Notes: generated from the sequence alone by a model not told the origin. A stretch of DNA of 64,000 bases from Gnetum montanum (GCA_015680685.1 MNCI01033474.1:2245573-2309572); one strand, 5' to 3'; positions 1 through 11,050 are shown, numbered from the stretch's first letter. Translations and numbers: made by a program.

Positions 1-41
1 TGATTCCTCAACTAGCCGTACACATTGGACCCTGGAGTTAC
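1..41 (-). repeat. Short fragment of Athila LTR-1, reverse orientation
   Basis: Read on the minus strand these 41 bases resemble the LTR-1 segment seen at about 29,990-30,030, with the same run of gtccaa, atgtgta and gaggaat blocks. They also resemble the matching part of the reverse-oriented solo LTR near 6,655-6,700. The match is imperfect and short. It stops at the ambiguous base at position 42, after which gag sequence of element A begins, so this is either a real insertion edge or an assembly join. Confidence 0.4.
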
Positions 42-42
42 N
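42..42. other. Ambiguous base (n)
   Basis: This is the only n in the window. It lies exactly where sequence changes from a reverse LTR-like fragment to forward gag sequence of element A, so it may mark a low-quality base or a collapsed gap. Confidence 0.9.
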
Positions 43-2060
43 AGTTGTGTATCAGGACCTTCATTCCACTATTCGTAACCCAAGTTTTAATACCCACGGG
101 CACAAAGGATCCGAATAAGGGACATGAACTCATGATAAAGGTGGACATTCTAATTGCAATTGCGATCAAGGCCAAGACCGCAAAAGAGAAGGTAGCAGAC
201 ATCGTCATGGTGACGGTTCTCCTTCTTCTTCACTTTCATCATCTACTTCACCTTCTCCTTCAATATTTGGATGCAGTCATAAAGAAAAAGACCATGGGGA
301 TAAAGGTAGGCAAAGTGGAAGTCATAGATGAAACAGCCAGGAAAGGGGACAAGGACACCCTAGAGAGTCATGACATAGAAGAAGGGAGAGTAGGAAACAA
401 CGTAAGCATCATAGATGTCATGGACGAGACAATCACGATGAACCCCTCCTCGCTACTCAAAGTATGTTGGACATAATTGAGGCTATTAGAATTCCAACAA
501 GGCATCAGAAAGATAGTAGGATCAAGAGATTAGATATGAACAACGTCCCACAATTTGAAAGGAGATACAACGCTGATCCTCAAAATCATTTACAAGCATT
601 CCATGATGTGTGTGCCTTACAGAACATAGAGAACGAATGGCAAAAACTTAAGTTGTTTCCACGGACATTAGTTAAAGAAGCGGAAAGCTAGTACCAGTCT
701 TTAGAACCAAAATCTATTCATAGGTGGAGTACTATGTTAGAACTATTTAATCATAAGTACCAAACATACTCCCAAGTGTCTAACTTGTGAAAGCAAATCC
801 AAGGCTAGAAACAAGGAGGACATGAACCCTTGGATATTGTCATGGGCCGATACTATGCACTGTTACATCGTTTTCCTGGCCATGGTTAGTCACAAAGGGA
901 TCAACTGCGCCATCTCGTGGATGGGCTTAGGCATGAAACGAGAAGAACCCTTGGGACTTATGCCCAAGGAAGACTATCTGAGCTTAGGTCCCATCAAATT
1001 CAAAGACTATAGGAGCAAGTTACTAAGGAGGAAAGTGAGCTACAAAAGAGAGAAAGTGCAAAAGAGTATAACCAAGACCCTTCCCTTCGAAAGAGGGTAG
1101 TAAGATTTTGTGAGAATGAAGAAGAGTCACCACTCGAAGAGATGGTGAATAGGAAAACTTTGCCTATCCAAAAGATGACATCAGGAGTTTTAGAAAAGGT
1201 AGACCAAATATGGGATTCCCTAGACAATAGATTTCAAACTATTCTTAAAAAAGTAGAGGAGTCTAGAGAGCAAGGTAGTGAGAAAAGAAAAAAAAAAGAG
1301 GCTGAACATGCACGTAGCAAGTGTAAGGGCAAAGTTACCATCATTCAAGAGGTTGTGGATTCGGAAACAGACAATGATACTGGATGTGAGATATGTCAAT
1401 ATGACCATCCTAAGGGATGTTGCCCTGTAATCTCACATCTGTAGAAGTCTAGGATGTATGCACTCAACCCACAATTAAACAAAAAGCAAACACCTTGAAG
1501 GTTACCTTATCCTCAAGGTAACCCAAGGCAGTTCCACCAACCCTTAACATATTATCCCAGTGGAACTCCACCACAACCAATTGAGCAATATCAACAATGG
1601 CAATAGCCACAATCATGGTCAATGCCACCACCAAGGCAATAGTATCCTTACCAGCAACCTGACCTGTATGGATATTATGTGCAACAGCCAATCTCCCCAT
1701 GTGACTCTACTGGTCATGTCACTCCTCAACCTCACTACCAAGCCCACGAGTATTATGGGACTCCCTCTTCTAGACGTGATATTTTTCAACTATGTCATTC
1801 TTCTCATCCGGCCACACCTCTTCCACCAATAGCTCCACTACCACCTGCTCCCACGATGCAAGGTGAAATCCCCACCCAGCTGCAGCAACATAATGCCACG
1901 AGGGCTGTTAACTCTCAACCTACTGTTGGTTCCAACAACCACATGAAGAAAAGACCTTTCTTTAGAACCAACAGTTCAACTAAGCCCTTGCAATCACAAG
2001 TGGCTGATTCCTTAAACGCCTCAATATCAATCAAAACTTTGGAGCGCCCTTCAACTCAAT
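43..2060 (+). pseudogene. Athila gag remnant (element A)
   Basis: Gag is the structural polyprotein of the particle. Frame-broken segments give a recognisable Athila gag: IEAIRIPTRHQKDSRIKRLD near 480-540, the capsid stretch WQKLKLFPRTLVKEAES near 640-690, then a Trp codon turned stop, and YQTYSQVSNL near 760. A CCHC-type knuckle, CEICQYDHPKGCCP, lies near 1,387-1,430, followed by a Pro/Gln/Tyr-rich tail (1,500-1,900). The same order appears in B, C and D. Several stops correspond to Trp or Gln in relatives. The first part of gag is not in the window. Confidence 0.8.
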
Positions 2061-2720
2061 CACTGCACTCAACACATACAGTAATGCTAACGCATGTTGT
2101 CACCAATTGGATCAAAGCTGGCCACCTTCCTAGGAAATTCTCTAATCCTGGGAGTCCGCTGATATACTTGTAAATCACTGGAAATGTGCCATGAAAGGCT
2201 CTTTTGGATTAGATCCATATGTCAACTTGATTTCTCAAGAAATGTACAAGGCCTACAACCTGCCTCCATTGAAAAAGAACAACATCCATCTAGAGTTGGC
2301 CAACCAGTCCATCACTGTCCCATTAGGACTGGTGGAAGACATTGTTACCACTGTTTGTGGGTGGTCGTACCCAGCTGACTTCCTAGTGATTTAGGTAAAC
2401 AACAGTAAGGGGGACTTCCCAATCATAATGGGAAGAGCATGGCTAAGCACCATCGATGCACGCCTAGCAATCTGTGATCTTTCCCTAGAAATATCAAAGA
2501 AAAATACATTTGGAAAGATCAAGAAGAAGAAAGTTTTGTGCATCGCATACAGTGACACAAGGTGTAATTGCATGCAGAGGTCATGGTTTGTGCAAAGTTT
2601 AGCATTGCCTACATGCAATCAATGTGCACAAGTGTTTAACATACAAAGATGCATGTATGCAATAGCCACACAACAAGAAGACACCCAGTGGCTAACAGCT
2701 GATTAAGAAAGCAGTTCACT
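2061..2720 (+). pseudogene. Athila protease remnant (element A)
   Basis: The aspartic protease that processes the polyprotein is recognisable from TNWIKAGHLPRKFSNPGSP near 2,105-2,160 and from SITVPLGLVEDIVT plus GDFPIIMGRAWLSTID near 2,310-2,460, all conserved in elements B and C. Compared with B and C, a few bases are missing near 2,205, exactly over the catalytic Asp-Ser/Thr-Gly loop, so the active site is destroyed and the frame shifts. The tail contains Lys-rich FGKIKKKK as in B. Confidence 0.75.
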
Positions 2721-2727
2721 CATATGC

Positions 2728-4182
2728 ATGGAACCAACTGAGGGTTTGACTTGTGCTTACATCGATAGCATAGACGCATTAGAGCAAGTCCACCACCAAC
2801 TTTCAGGTCTTAACCTTGAAAATATCAACTGGGGGAAATTGGAAATCCCTAAGAAATTTAAGCATGAGACCCTCAAGCTAAAACCATTGCCCATCGGTAT
2901 GGAATACACATTCCTTAAAAACGAAAAACTAGTAATTATCAATGCTAAGCTTGCTCCTCAATAGAAATAAGAATTGCTGAAGGTAATAAATAAATGATCG
3001 GAAGCCTTCGCTTGGTCATATATTGAATTAACTAGAATAGATCTTAGAATATGCCAACATAGAATTTACACTGACCCCTCCATGAAGCCTTGAAGACAAC
3101 CGTAGAGGCAATTGAACCCTAAGCTAAAGCAAGTAGTTAAGGAAGAAATCGAACAGCTTCTCAAGGCTGGGTTCATATACCCCATTACTAATAGCGAATG
3201 GGTTAGCCCCTTAGTTATTGTGCCTAAAAAGAAAGGAAAATGGAGGCTGTGCATAGATTTTCAGGTACTAAATATGGCATCATTCAAAGATCACTTTCCA
3301 TTGCTATTTGTCAACCAAGTCTTAGACACCATCATAGGGCATTGCTATTACAGTTTTCTAGATGAATATAACAGATATAACCAAATACAAATAGCCCTAG
3401 AAGACCAAACCAAGACTACATTCACCAGTCCTTGGGGAACATTCGCATACAAATAGATGTCGTTTGACTTGTGCAATGCCCCTGCAACATTTCAATGACT
3501 AGTTCTAAGCATATTCCAATAGCAGATAGAGAATGGCATGGAGGTCTTTATGGACAACTTCTCCACTTATGGAGCAAACTTTGATCAAGCCTTGGACTGG
3601 TTGGAGCAAGTGTTAAAAAGATGTGTAGAAACCAATTAAAGGCTCAACTGGCAGAAAAGCCATTTGATGGACCAAGAAGGCATAGTACTAGGGCACAAAA
3701 TCTCACACATAGGAATAGAGGTAGACCCCGAGAAAATCAAAATTATCCAAGGAATTACCCATCAACCAAAAATTGTCAAAGATATTTGGTCATTCCTTCG
3801 ACATACTGGCTACTATAGGAGATTTATTGAGAACTTTTCAAAGGTTGCCAAACCATTGGTGGAATTAACAAAAAAGAACATACCTTTCAAGTGGACCAAG
3901 GAATGCGAATTAGCTTTCCAAACTCTGAAATAGAAGCTAGTAGAAACACTCATTCTATGAGCTCCTAACTAGTCCAAAACATTCCATATCATGATTGACG
4001 CGTCCAACTATGCTTTAGGAGTCATACTTGCATAGTTAGATGACTAGAAGCATCCTTATTACATCCATTGTGCAAATAGAAGTATCACTGGTGCACAACT
4101 TAACTACACTACCATAGAGAAAGAATTAATGGTTGTAGTGTTTGCATTAGAAAAGTTTAGACACTATGTATTGGAATATAAA

Positions 4183-4215
<33 letters not shown>

Positions 4216-4385
4216 CACACACATATAGATCATAGTGCAATCTAGTTCCTCATGAATAAGCCAATGGTAAGCCCTCGTATCATACGATGGCTTGTAATCT
4301 TACAAGAGTTCAATTTAACCATGATCGATTGTAAGGGCACCGAGAATGTAGTTGTTGATCATTTATCTCAGTTGATGATAAATTA
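2728..4385 (+). pseudogene. Athila reverse transcriptase-RNase H remnant (element A)
   Basis: RT copies the element RNA and RNase H removes it. The segment starts with a linker conserved in B, then LKQVVKEEIEQLLKAGFIYP and SEWVSPLVIVPKKKGKWRLC near 3,120-3,260, FTSPWGTFAYK near 3,420-3,455, and the palm motif region VFMDN near 3,545. Relatives have FMDD there, so one catalytic Asp has become Asn. RNase H follows: ASNYALGVILA near 4,000 and TIEKELMVVVFALEKFRHYV near 4,110-4,170. A dinucleotide repeat has replaced part of RNase H near 4,182. Stops at 3,457 and 3,933 and elsewhere make this a pseudogene. Confidence 0.85.
4182..4230 (+). repeat. (TG)n(TA)n(CA)n microsatellite
   Basis: A run of tg, then ta, then ca dinucleotides sits inside the RNase H coding remnant, where element B has ordinary coding sequence followed by the HMDHSA motif. 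The arrangement is nearly self-complementary and could fold on itself. Confidence 0.9.
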
Positions 4386-5040
4386 ACTACACCATACCAC
4401 CCCCCCAAGCGAATGGTCAAGCAGAAGTCACCAACAGGGAGAATACGAAGATATTGACAAAAACCATTAGCAAGTTTAGGTGAGACTAGAGCACTAAACT
4501 AAACGATGCTCTTTGGGCATACCGCTCCACATGAAAACTCTCTACAGGCTACTCTCCCTATGAGTTAGTGTACAGTAAATTATCAATGCTTCCCATTGAA
4601 ATTGAGCTCCGTACACTATTCATGGCATGTGACCTCAACTTTGACCTTGATCTAGCACAGAAACAACGGTTAGTAACCCTTGACTTGCTAGATGAAAACT
4701 GATTAGCTACCCTATTATCTAATGAATTGCACAAGGCCTTCAATAAACAACGTCATAACCTAAGAATTAGGAAAGTTAAATATCAGCCAAGAGATAAGGT
4801 TCTCTACTAGAATCCCACACATGTGCCACAATGTAATAAATTTCAAACACTATGGGAAGGACCTTATATTATTTATGCAACTTTTTCTTCAAGGCCATGA
4901 CAATATACAAACCTGAGAGCCTAAATAAGAAACTTTTGATCAACATGCAACAAACCAAACCTTTCTAGGAGCTTAGGACAGCCAATACACATGCTACCTC
5001 TCTTGATGGACAACCTTGCTCACTATTTCAAATCTCCTTC
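4386..5040 (+). pseudogene. Athila integrase C-terminal remnant (element A)
   Basis: The sequence resumes at the end of the integrase core, NGQAEVTNRE near 4,410-4,440, and continues through the C-terminal part with WEGPYIIYA near 4,850-4,885 and LLINMQQTKPF near 4,935. The zinc-binding region and first two catalytic acidic residues, present in B at 26,590-27,010, are missing; B positions about 26,315 to 27,063 are absent here. The join leaves RNase H text running straight into the integrase tail. Non-functional. Confidence 0.8.
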
Positions 5041-6341
5041 CAACTTAGTTGTGGGGGAGATAGCCACCTATGCTAACCATTCTAGGCCCTCAATTCTTTT
5101 TGAATTTTTGTTTTACACATTTTTTGTTTTACACATTCTTTCAACTTTTCTTATTTTTGTTTTACACCATCGTTCATATTTTTACTATTTTTTTGTTTGC
5201 TTGATTTACTTTTATTCGTCATCTAATAAGTGCTCATGATGGTGGATTGAATTATATCATATTGATTGCTAATGTTTGGTTTTTACCTTTGAATTATAAT
5301 GTTGATTTTAAGGTATGGTTCTTTTGGTAAAATAGGCAATGAGTCCACATTGTCCAGTCATTCATACAACTCTATGGTCTCCTTTGGCTTGGAACTATAC
5401 AGTCCCCTTTTTCTAAGTAAACTTATTAATGAATTGGTGGCTGGGTATTTTTCAAACCAAGGAAAGACTCAAAGGATGAAAAGGGTATGACTTCAAAGGG
5501 ATTCAATGCATTGGTGCTAGCCATTCTCTTAGGTTCTTGGATGCTTTTTCTTGGGTTTTCTACCATTCTGACATTGTTCAAATATCAAGAAGTTGAGTGA
5601 ATAAAAATAAGTCTTTGCATGGTTTGGTTCTCACACATAAACATCAGAAAAAGGGTGAGAATTTAAAGCACACGCCTTAGATATAATAAAGCAATATGGG
5701 CTACAAGCGCTGGTTATGGCATTGGAAAGACATGTTACCCATGTCTGAAGGTTTCCTCTAACTAAGGCCCTTTCTCACTTCCTGCTTCTCCATCTCACTC
5801 TCCTTGGGATGGTGGTCACTCTTTGTGGAATCATTCTTGTTGCCTCAAGAGGATGGATTGGCCAAGTGTATTGATGTGTTATCACTAAATGTGGTTGGTT
5901 TGAGTCTAGATTTGGGATGTGTTCTACTCAGTTATCTTAACTATGAAATACACAAGGGGCTTTACACAACCTTATTCTTAGGATTCCATTCCATTCTCTC
6001 CTCTCCATCTTTCTTCCCATTTTCCACCTCATTGCCGATTTTATCATTAGTCTGTTCTGGGTTTATGCATTATTTTTCTTTGGTAAATTCTTGTGCGTAA
6101 GTTTTTAACTCTTACTTCCAAATGACATTCTTAGAGCCTACGGACTCTTTAGTTTGTGGGTTTGTCAGGGCATAAAGGGCATGAACCTGCTTTGGGGAGG
6201 ACCCACTAGCATTTCTTTTTAGTGCAATTGTTAACTTCTTTTCCTTAAATATTTCCTACAATCAATCATTTCTTGTTTCATCCCCATCCATGACATCCAT
6301 TTTATTGGCATTGCCGTTGATATTTTTCATCTTTCTTGTTC
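5041..6341 (+). other. 3' non-coding region of element A
   Basis: No domain is recognisable. The stretch aligns along its length with B 27,740-28,990, for example the tgggggaga run and the later aaggccctttct blocks. This is the place where some Athila elements have an env-like reading frame. A 98-codon open frame at 5,804-6,100 has hydrophobic runs but matches nothing I know and is not kept open in B. Confidence 0.6.
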
Positions 6342-6346
6342 CTCAT
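6342..6346. repeat. Target-site duplication, left copy (ctcat)
   Basis: Five bases immediately before the solo LTR, identical to the five bases immediately after it at 7,292-7,296. Five base pairs is the usual duplication size for Ty3/gypsy integrases. Confidence 0.85.
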
Positions 6347-7291
6347 TGATGAGTGGCGAGGTACCCCTATACTCAACCATACGAAACGCACGTCCCACGT
6401 GCGATCCGGTCGAACTCTGCAAATGGACTAGTTGTGGCACCTAGATAGTTAGCCTTAGGTCGCACTTCGCTGTCTTCCCACCTGGACTAGTATTGTATAT
6501 TTGTCACGTATGGTTTAGTCCAAATGAGGTGTATTATGTGTTCCTAATCTATGCTACTCCTGAAGGTAGTGGAAAATAATATTTAACTAAGCTAAGCTAG
6601 GAGGGAAAGGGTAAGAAAATCTAATCTAGCCTAAGTGCGACGAGCAACCAATTCCTTGATCAACCGTACACATCTTGGACTTCGTGCACGACTACCACTG
6701 GGACTACCAAGCGTAGCTCCTAGGTACGCCATTGGGATTACCAAGTACAGATCCCAGATACACCACTGGGTTACCAAGCGTAGATCCTAGCTACACCACT
6801 AGGCTACCAAGAAGTCACACTTAAATGCTCGTAATCAAGTCGTACTCGTTCCGCGTTCTAGGAGTTTAAGGGTGAGAGAGAGAAAACAGTAAATAACATT
6901 AAATAAATAACAAATAAATAAATGACAAAGTGAATGCTGCAATGATGAAGTAATCTCGATCTTTATTGCCGGTCATGTGCATGTCCAAGTATGCCACACT
7001 GAAATAAAGACACCGTACAATTACATTCACCACACTGTGGGCAGACATGGGAAAAAAATCTAACTCTGGAGGGATCAAACTGCCAAAGCTTCGCTACTCT
7101 AAAATTGGGATCAGAAACAAGCGAGAGATGCCTCTTATTTATAGATATGGAGGCGCACTGCGATATCGTGTAAGGGAAGATGTGATATCGCGGCTAATGA
7201 TACAACAGGGCTGTGATATCACGGCAACTGATACAACAGGGCTATGATATCACGGCTGCGATATCAAAGCCAGCAAATTCATGACTCATCA
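6347..7291 (-). repeat. Solo LTR of Athila family 1, reverse orientation
   Basis: The unit begins tgatgagtggcgagg and ends ttcatgactcatca on the plus strand, so on the minus strand it runs TGATGAGTCA to CTCATCA with TG...CA ends. It is about 945 bp and matches, reversed, the LTRs of element D at 29,392-30,329 and 45,675-46,553. On the minus strand a cluster of gatatc palindromes (7,165-7,268) precedes a tataaataag box near 7,135. No internal retrotransposon sequence lies on either side, only element A, so it is a solo LTR left by LTR-LTR recombination. Confidence 0.9.
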
Positions 7292-7296
7292 CTCAT
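7292..7296. repeat. Target-site duplication, right copy (ctcat)
   Basis: Matches 6,342-6,346 exactly. Removing 6,347-7,296 restores a sequence that lines up with the uninterrupted equivalent in element B near 28,990-29,020, which serves as the empty site. Confidence 0.85.
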
Positions 7297-7523
7297 GTTT
7301 TTCTATTTTATAGCTACTGAAGGTTCGCTCTTAGTCGTGGGGGCCCTAGCACAAATTTTTCAATTTTTTCCATTTTACTAATTGCCTAACCCCTACACCT
7401 TGGGTAGTTGCCAATGATAAATCTCCGAACTAGTTTCTACCATAACCACAACTTAGCCAATGCGCTTCACATCGAGGCAAGGTATCAACTGCATTGTAGA
7501 TTATCTATCCTTGCTCATTTGTG
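7297..7523 (+). other. Continuation of element A 3' non-coding region
   Basis: Contains the block gttcgctcttagtcgtgg and the later tatcaactgcattgt block that also occur in B at 29,020-29,216. Similarity to B stops abruptly after ccttgctcatttgtga. In B the sequence continues to a polypurine tract and LTR; here it changes to unrelated sequence, so element A is truncated at about 7,523. Confidence 0.7.
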
Positions 7524-7640
7524 AACTACAAAATATATACAACTACAAAAATTTGAAACTCATGTAGTTCCTAGTGGCGGTGACTCCTCCATAGGTGTCT
7601 TTCCCTTTTCTTTTCCTCATTGAAGGTAATTTTGGATGAT
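7524..7640. other. Unassigned junction sequence
   Basis: About 115 bp between the end of Athila A similarity and the first recognisable copia sequence. I see no LTR edge, primer-binding site or coding motif in it. Confidence 0.5.
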
Positions 7641-7734
7641 GAGGTTAAACATTATTCCTGGTCTCATCCCTTATAGATAGTTGGGAAACAATAGTTAAAA
7701 CTATAAATGTAACATGTTCAATGTTCAATATTAA

Positions 7735-8330
7735 CAATACAATTGCAACCTTGTTGGATTCTGAGAAGAGAAAGGCAACCACGCAATCTACATTGTTTGG
7801 AAGAGAAACTCTTTTAAGTGTTGAAAATAGACAAAGGACACAACAACAATGAACTCGAGATAAAAGCAGTGATGATAGAAGCAAGAGTAGACGATGTGCA
7901 CAAAATAGAGAAAAAGATTGAAGGTAATTGCACAAGCCTCTGCACTTGGGAAAGAATTATCTTGTTTTAAAGGAGAAAAGGAGCAAATAAAAGAAGGATA
8001 CTTCACAAGAAACATCAAGTAATAAAAAGCCATTGTGAAGGTAGGGTTACTTTAATCACTCTTGATAACACTTTAATTAATAGCAAGTTAAGCAAACTTA
8101 ATAGATGGATAATGGATTTTGAAAAATCTTTTCAAGTATGTTTATACAAGAAATATTTTAAGACATTTGCAGACATTAAAAGTTTCCATGTTCAATTGGG
8201 TGATAGTCATGAATACAAAATCAAAGGAATTGGCAATGTGTTAATCTAGCAAGAAGATAGAAGGCAGCTAAGTCTCCAGAATGTTAGATATATGCCTCAT
8301 TTAAAGACATCTGATTTTGGTAGGCTAATT
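7735..8330 (+). pseudogene. copia gag C-terminus and protease remnant
   Basis: In one frame 7,740-7,860 reads LLDSEKRKATTQSTLFGRE, a typical copia gag tail, then an Arg/Ser/Asp-rich stretch and a degraded zinc-knuckle region ending KKDTSQETSSN near 7,990-8,025. The protease follows as NRWIMDFEKSFQVC near 8,100-8,145 (relatives: WIMDSG), HVQLGDSHEYKIKGIGNVLI near 8,188-8,250 and LQNVRYMPHLK near 8,275-8,310. The catalytic Asp-Ser-Gly has become Asp-Phe-Glu, so it is inactive. Stops interrupt the frame. Confidence 0.75.
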
Positions 8331-8635
8331 AGATGCTTTTGGTTTTCACAACACATTGGATGAGGACACTTGGATGGTAATCATTGTCTTGAAAGGATAG
8401 AAAAATGGCTTTTTTTATAAGTACTTAAAAGGAAGCTAGGTAAATGGAGATACCATGGCACTGGAGGGCTCTGATGAAAATCTTCAACTTTGCATTGCAA
8501 GCAAGGACACTTGATTAAAATGAAAATAAAGGTATTATAGTCTAACAGCTTTATTTCTAAATTTCCTTCAACTGCACTTCCATTTGTGAAGATTATGCTA
8601 TTGGCAAAAGTCATAGAGTTTCATTTATAGGAAAA

Positions 8636-9540
8636 TAATTACGTAGAGAGTTAGTTCAGTCTGATTTTATTCAGACTGTAAATCCTATGTCATTTAATGA
8701 TAGTCATTTTATAACTTTTATTGATGCCTATCCTCGAAAGTGTTAGGTGTATAACATGAAAAGTAAAGAAAAGACTTGATATCTGTAAATTGTTCAAGGC
8801 AAAAGTTGAAAATGAGACAGGTATGAAAATTAAGTATTTGCATATTGATAACGTAGGAGAATATTTTCCAATGCTTTTGAACAACTTTGTAGCAATGCCA
8901 ACATTAAACATGAGAAGACAATACCTGGCACACCACAACAAAATGGTGTTGCTTAAAGATATAATAGAACTATTTTGCATAGGATTCATGATATGTTAAA
9001 AAATTATGGATTGCCAAAATTTTTTTGACATGAGGCTGCAAAAAATAGTGTATTTGATTAACTGATCCTATACTGGATCATAGATGAAAAAATAAAAAAA
9101 ATTGAATGGAATGATAGGTGAATAAATTACAGCCAGTTCAGAATCCTTGGTTGCATTACATATGCATATACTCTAAAGAAAGCAAAACCAAACTTGAAGA
9201 TAGAGCATACAAGTGCATTTCTGAAGGCCATGATAATGATGGTAGGGGAATACACTATGCAATCCAATCACCAAAAAAGATATTTAGGAATACGGATGTC
9301 TACTGTAATGAAGATGTCATGTATGGACAACTTGGCCAGCTAACTAGACAAGAAGAACAAGTAAAAATTAATACATCTTCCATTGTTTCAAGTCATTCAC
9401 TGCTTGATCGTAATATGGGCAATGATATGGAGAGTAGTGGAAGTATTCATAATCAAGAAAAAATTCAAGATAACAAAGCTGAACATCATAAAGAAAATGT
9501 TGATAAAAAACCTCAACATTGGATCTATAGATCTACATGA
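8636..9540 (+). pseudogene. copia integrase remnant
   Basis: Copia integrase inserts the cDNA. The core begins RELVQSDF then FITFIDAYPRKC near 8,640-8,745, corresponding to the first catalytic Asp region. VENETGMKIKYLHIDNVGEY near 8,805-8,865 holds the second Asp. HEKTIPGTPQQNGVA near 8,905-8,950, in shifted frame, carries the usual PQQNGV signature, but the following catalytic Glu region is broken by a stop. RILGCITYAYTLKK near 9,140-9,185 and DVYCNEDVMYG near 9,295-9,330 continue the C-terminal part. Frameshifts separate all blocks. Confidence 0.8.
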
Positions 9541-9640
9541 TTCATCAAGCCACCTGGAAGGTGCCCTCCCTCCCTCTTTATATGGTAATATTTATACTAA
9601 AAAGAGTGAACCAAAGAGGCTTCAAAAAGTGTTGCAAAGT

Positions 9641-11035
9641 CCAGACTAGCTTTGAAAGTCTACCATTGATGAAGATATTCATTTGCTGAAGCAAAATCAG
9701 ACTTAGGAATTGATTCCTCTTCTACTTGATAATAAGGCCTTGAAGAACAAATAGCTGTTTAAAATCAAATATGAGACTGACCTCTCATACAGGTTCAAAG
9801 CTACATTGATGGTAAAATGATATGCACAAAAGGAATGCATTGACTTTTTGAAAAAACTTTCCCCTATTGTAAAACAAGCCTCAATTTGAACAATGCTATC
9901 ATTGGTAGCTAGTTCAGACTTGGAATTAAAGCAGCTAGATGTAAAAATAACATTCTTACATGGAGATTAAAGCAGAGATTTACATGGAATAGCTGGAATG
10001 CTTTGTAGATCAGAAACAACCAAATTATGTTTGCAGAATCAAAAAGAGTTTATACGGTCTCAAATGAATCCCAAGACAGTGGTACAATACATGTTTATGC
10101 ATTAACTAGAATTTTTCAGGCCTGATGTTGATTATTATATTTATTTTAAAGGTAGTATATCAAGAAAGTTTGTGATTTTAATATTACCAGTAATGATGAG
10201 GCTGAAATCAAAAATGAGAAAGATACATGTCCAATAAGTTTGCAATGAAAGACTTGGGTGGAGCTAAACAAGTGTTGGATATGCTCATATGCATATACAA
10301 ATGGACAGGGTGCAAAGAAAGTTATGGTTAAGTCTTGAAATGTATATCAAAGAAAAGTTAAATCAATTTAACATAATTTCAACAAATTCAGCTGTGGAAA
10401 GTTTAATGTATGCTATAGTCTGCATAAGGTTAAATATTGCACATGCAGTAGGAGTTATAAGTAAACATATGAACAACCTTGTGAAGTATTGGAATGCTGT
10501 TAAATGGATATTTCAGTATTTAAAAAGTACTAGATCTTATTGTTTATCTTTTGGTGGCATTATTTTAAAACTTGTGGAATATGTAGATGTAGATAATGGA
10601 GGCAATCTTGAGAAGAGAAAGTCTACAAAAGGGTACAATTATACACCTTTACGGGATGAGCTATCAGCCAAATGTTTAGCTACCTATTTAGATTAAATAT
10701 TGTTACTTTTATCTTCTATATAATCAGAGTATGTAGCACTAACAGCAGCTTGTAAGGAGATGATGTGGCTGTGTAGTTTCCTATACAAATTGGGCCTGAA
10801 ACAAAAATCATATGATTTGATACACATTGCATATATTTTTGGAAAAACAATGATGTATTTCACATTAAGATTAAGCATATAGATGCAAGGTACTATTTCA
10901 TAAGACAAGCAATTAAAGAAAATGTTATAGAATGCAGATGATATATTCACAAATACAATTTCTGCAAAGAAGTAACAAATCAAGATAGCATTCATAGAGC
11001 CAATAAATAAAGTTCCAAAAAAAATGCAAATTTGA
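9641..11035 (+). pseudogene. copia reverse transcriptase-RNase H remnant
   Basis: Frame-broken RT: KYETDLSYRFKATLMVK near 9,768-9,815 (relatives: YKARLVAKG), ELKQLDVKITFLHGD near 9,925-9,970 (the LDVKTAFLHG motif), and MYAIVCIRLNIAHAVGVISK near 10,407-10,465. RNase H: AEYVALTAACKEMMWL, in a frame ending near 10,780, with the preceding Gln-Ser region mutated, then DDIFTNTISAKK near 10,935-10,975, the usual copia C-terminus. The palm YVDD region is not recognisable. Non-functional. Confidence 0.8.
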
Positions 11036-11050
11036 CATTAAGTGGAATAT

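Larger units (their letters stand above)
43..7523 (+). mobile_element. Degenerate Athila-type Ty3/gypsy element A, interrupted by a solo LTR
   Basis: Domains follow the order gag, protease, reverse transcriptase, RNase H, integrase and a long 3' non-coding part, all forward. Nucleotide-level similarity to element B runs from the gag region (B about 22,200) to B 29,216. The 5' LTR and start of gag are missing from the window, and the end stops short of where B continues to its own 3' LTR. Relative to B, most of the integrase core is deleted at 4,385. A solo LTR of a different Athila family is inserted at 6,347-7,291. Numerous stops and frameshifts show it is non-coding today. Confidence 0.85.
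7641..11050 (+). mobile_element. Ty1/copia element remnant
   Basis: Domain order gag, protease, integrase, reverse transcriptase, RNase H is diagnostic of Ty1/copia, because integrase precedes RT. All domains are forward and broken by stops and frameshifts. No 5' LTR or primer-binding site is visible. The sequence ttaagtggaatattgtta near 11,038-11,055 resembles the usual copia junction of a purine tract followed by an LTR starting TGTTA. The element probably inserted in or beside the VPS26 pseudogene that follows. Confidence 0.85.

Noticed and set aside
5804-6100. 98-codon open frame with hydrophobic stretches as an env-like gene of element A
   Set aside because: The equivalent region of B is not open, and there is no recognisable signal peptide plus anchor arrangement; probably chance.
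7645-8033. Minus-strand open frames as membrane proteins
   Set aside because: The plus strand here encodes the copia gag tail and knuckle region; hydrophobicity comes from reading its complement.
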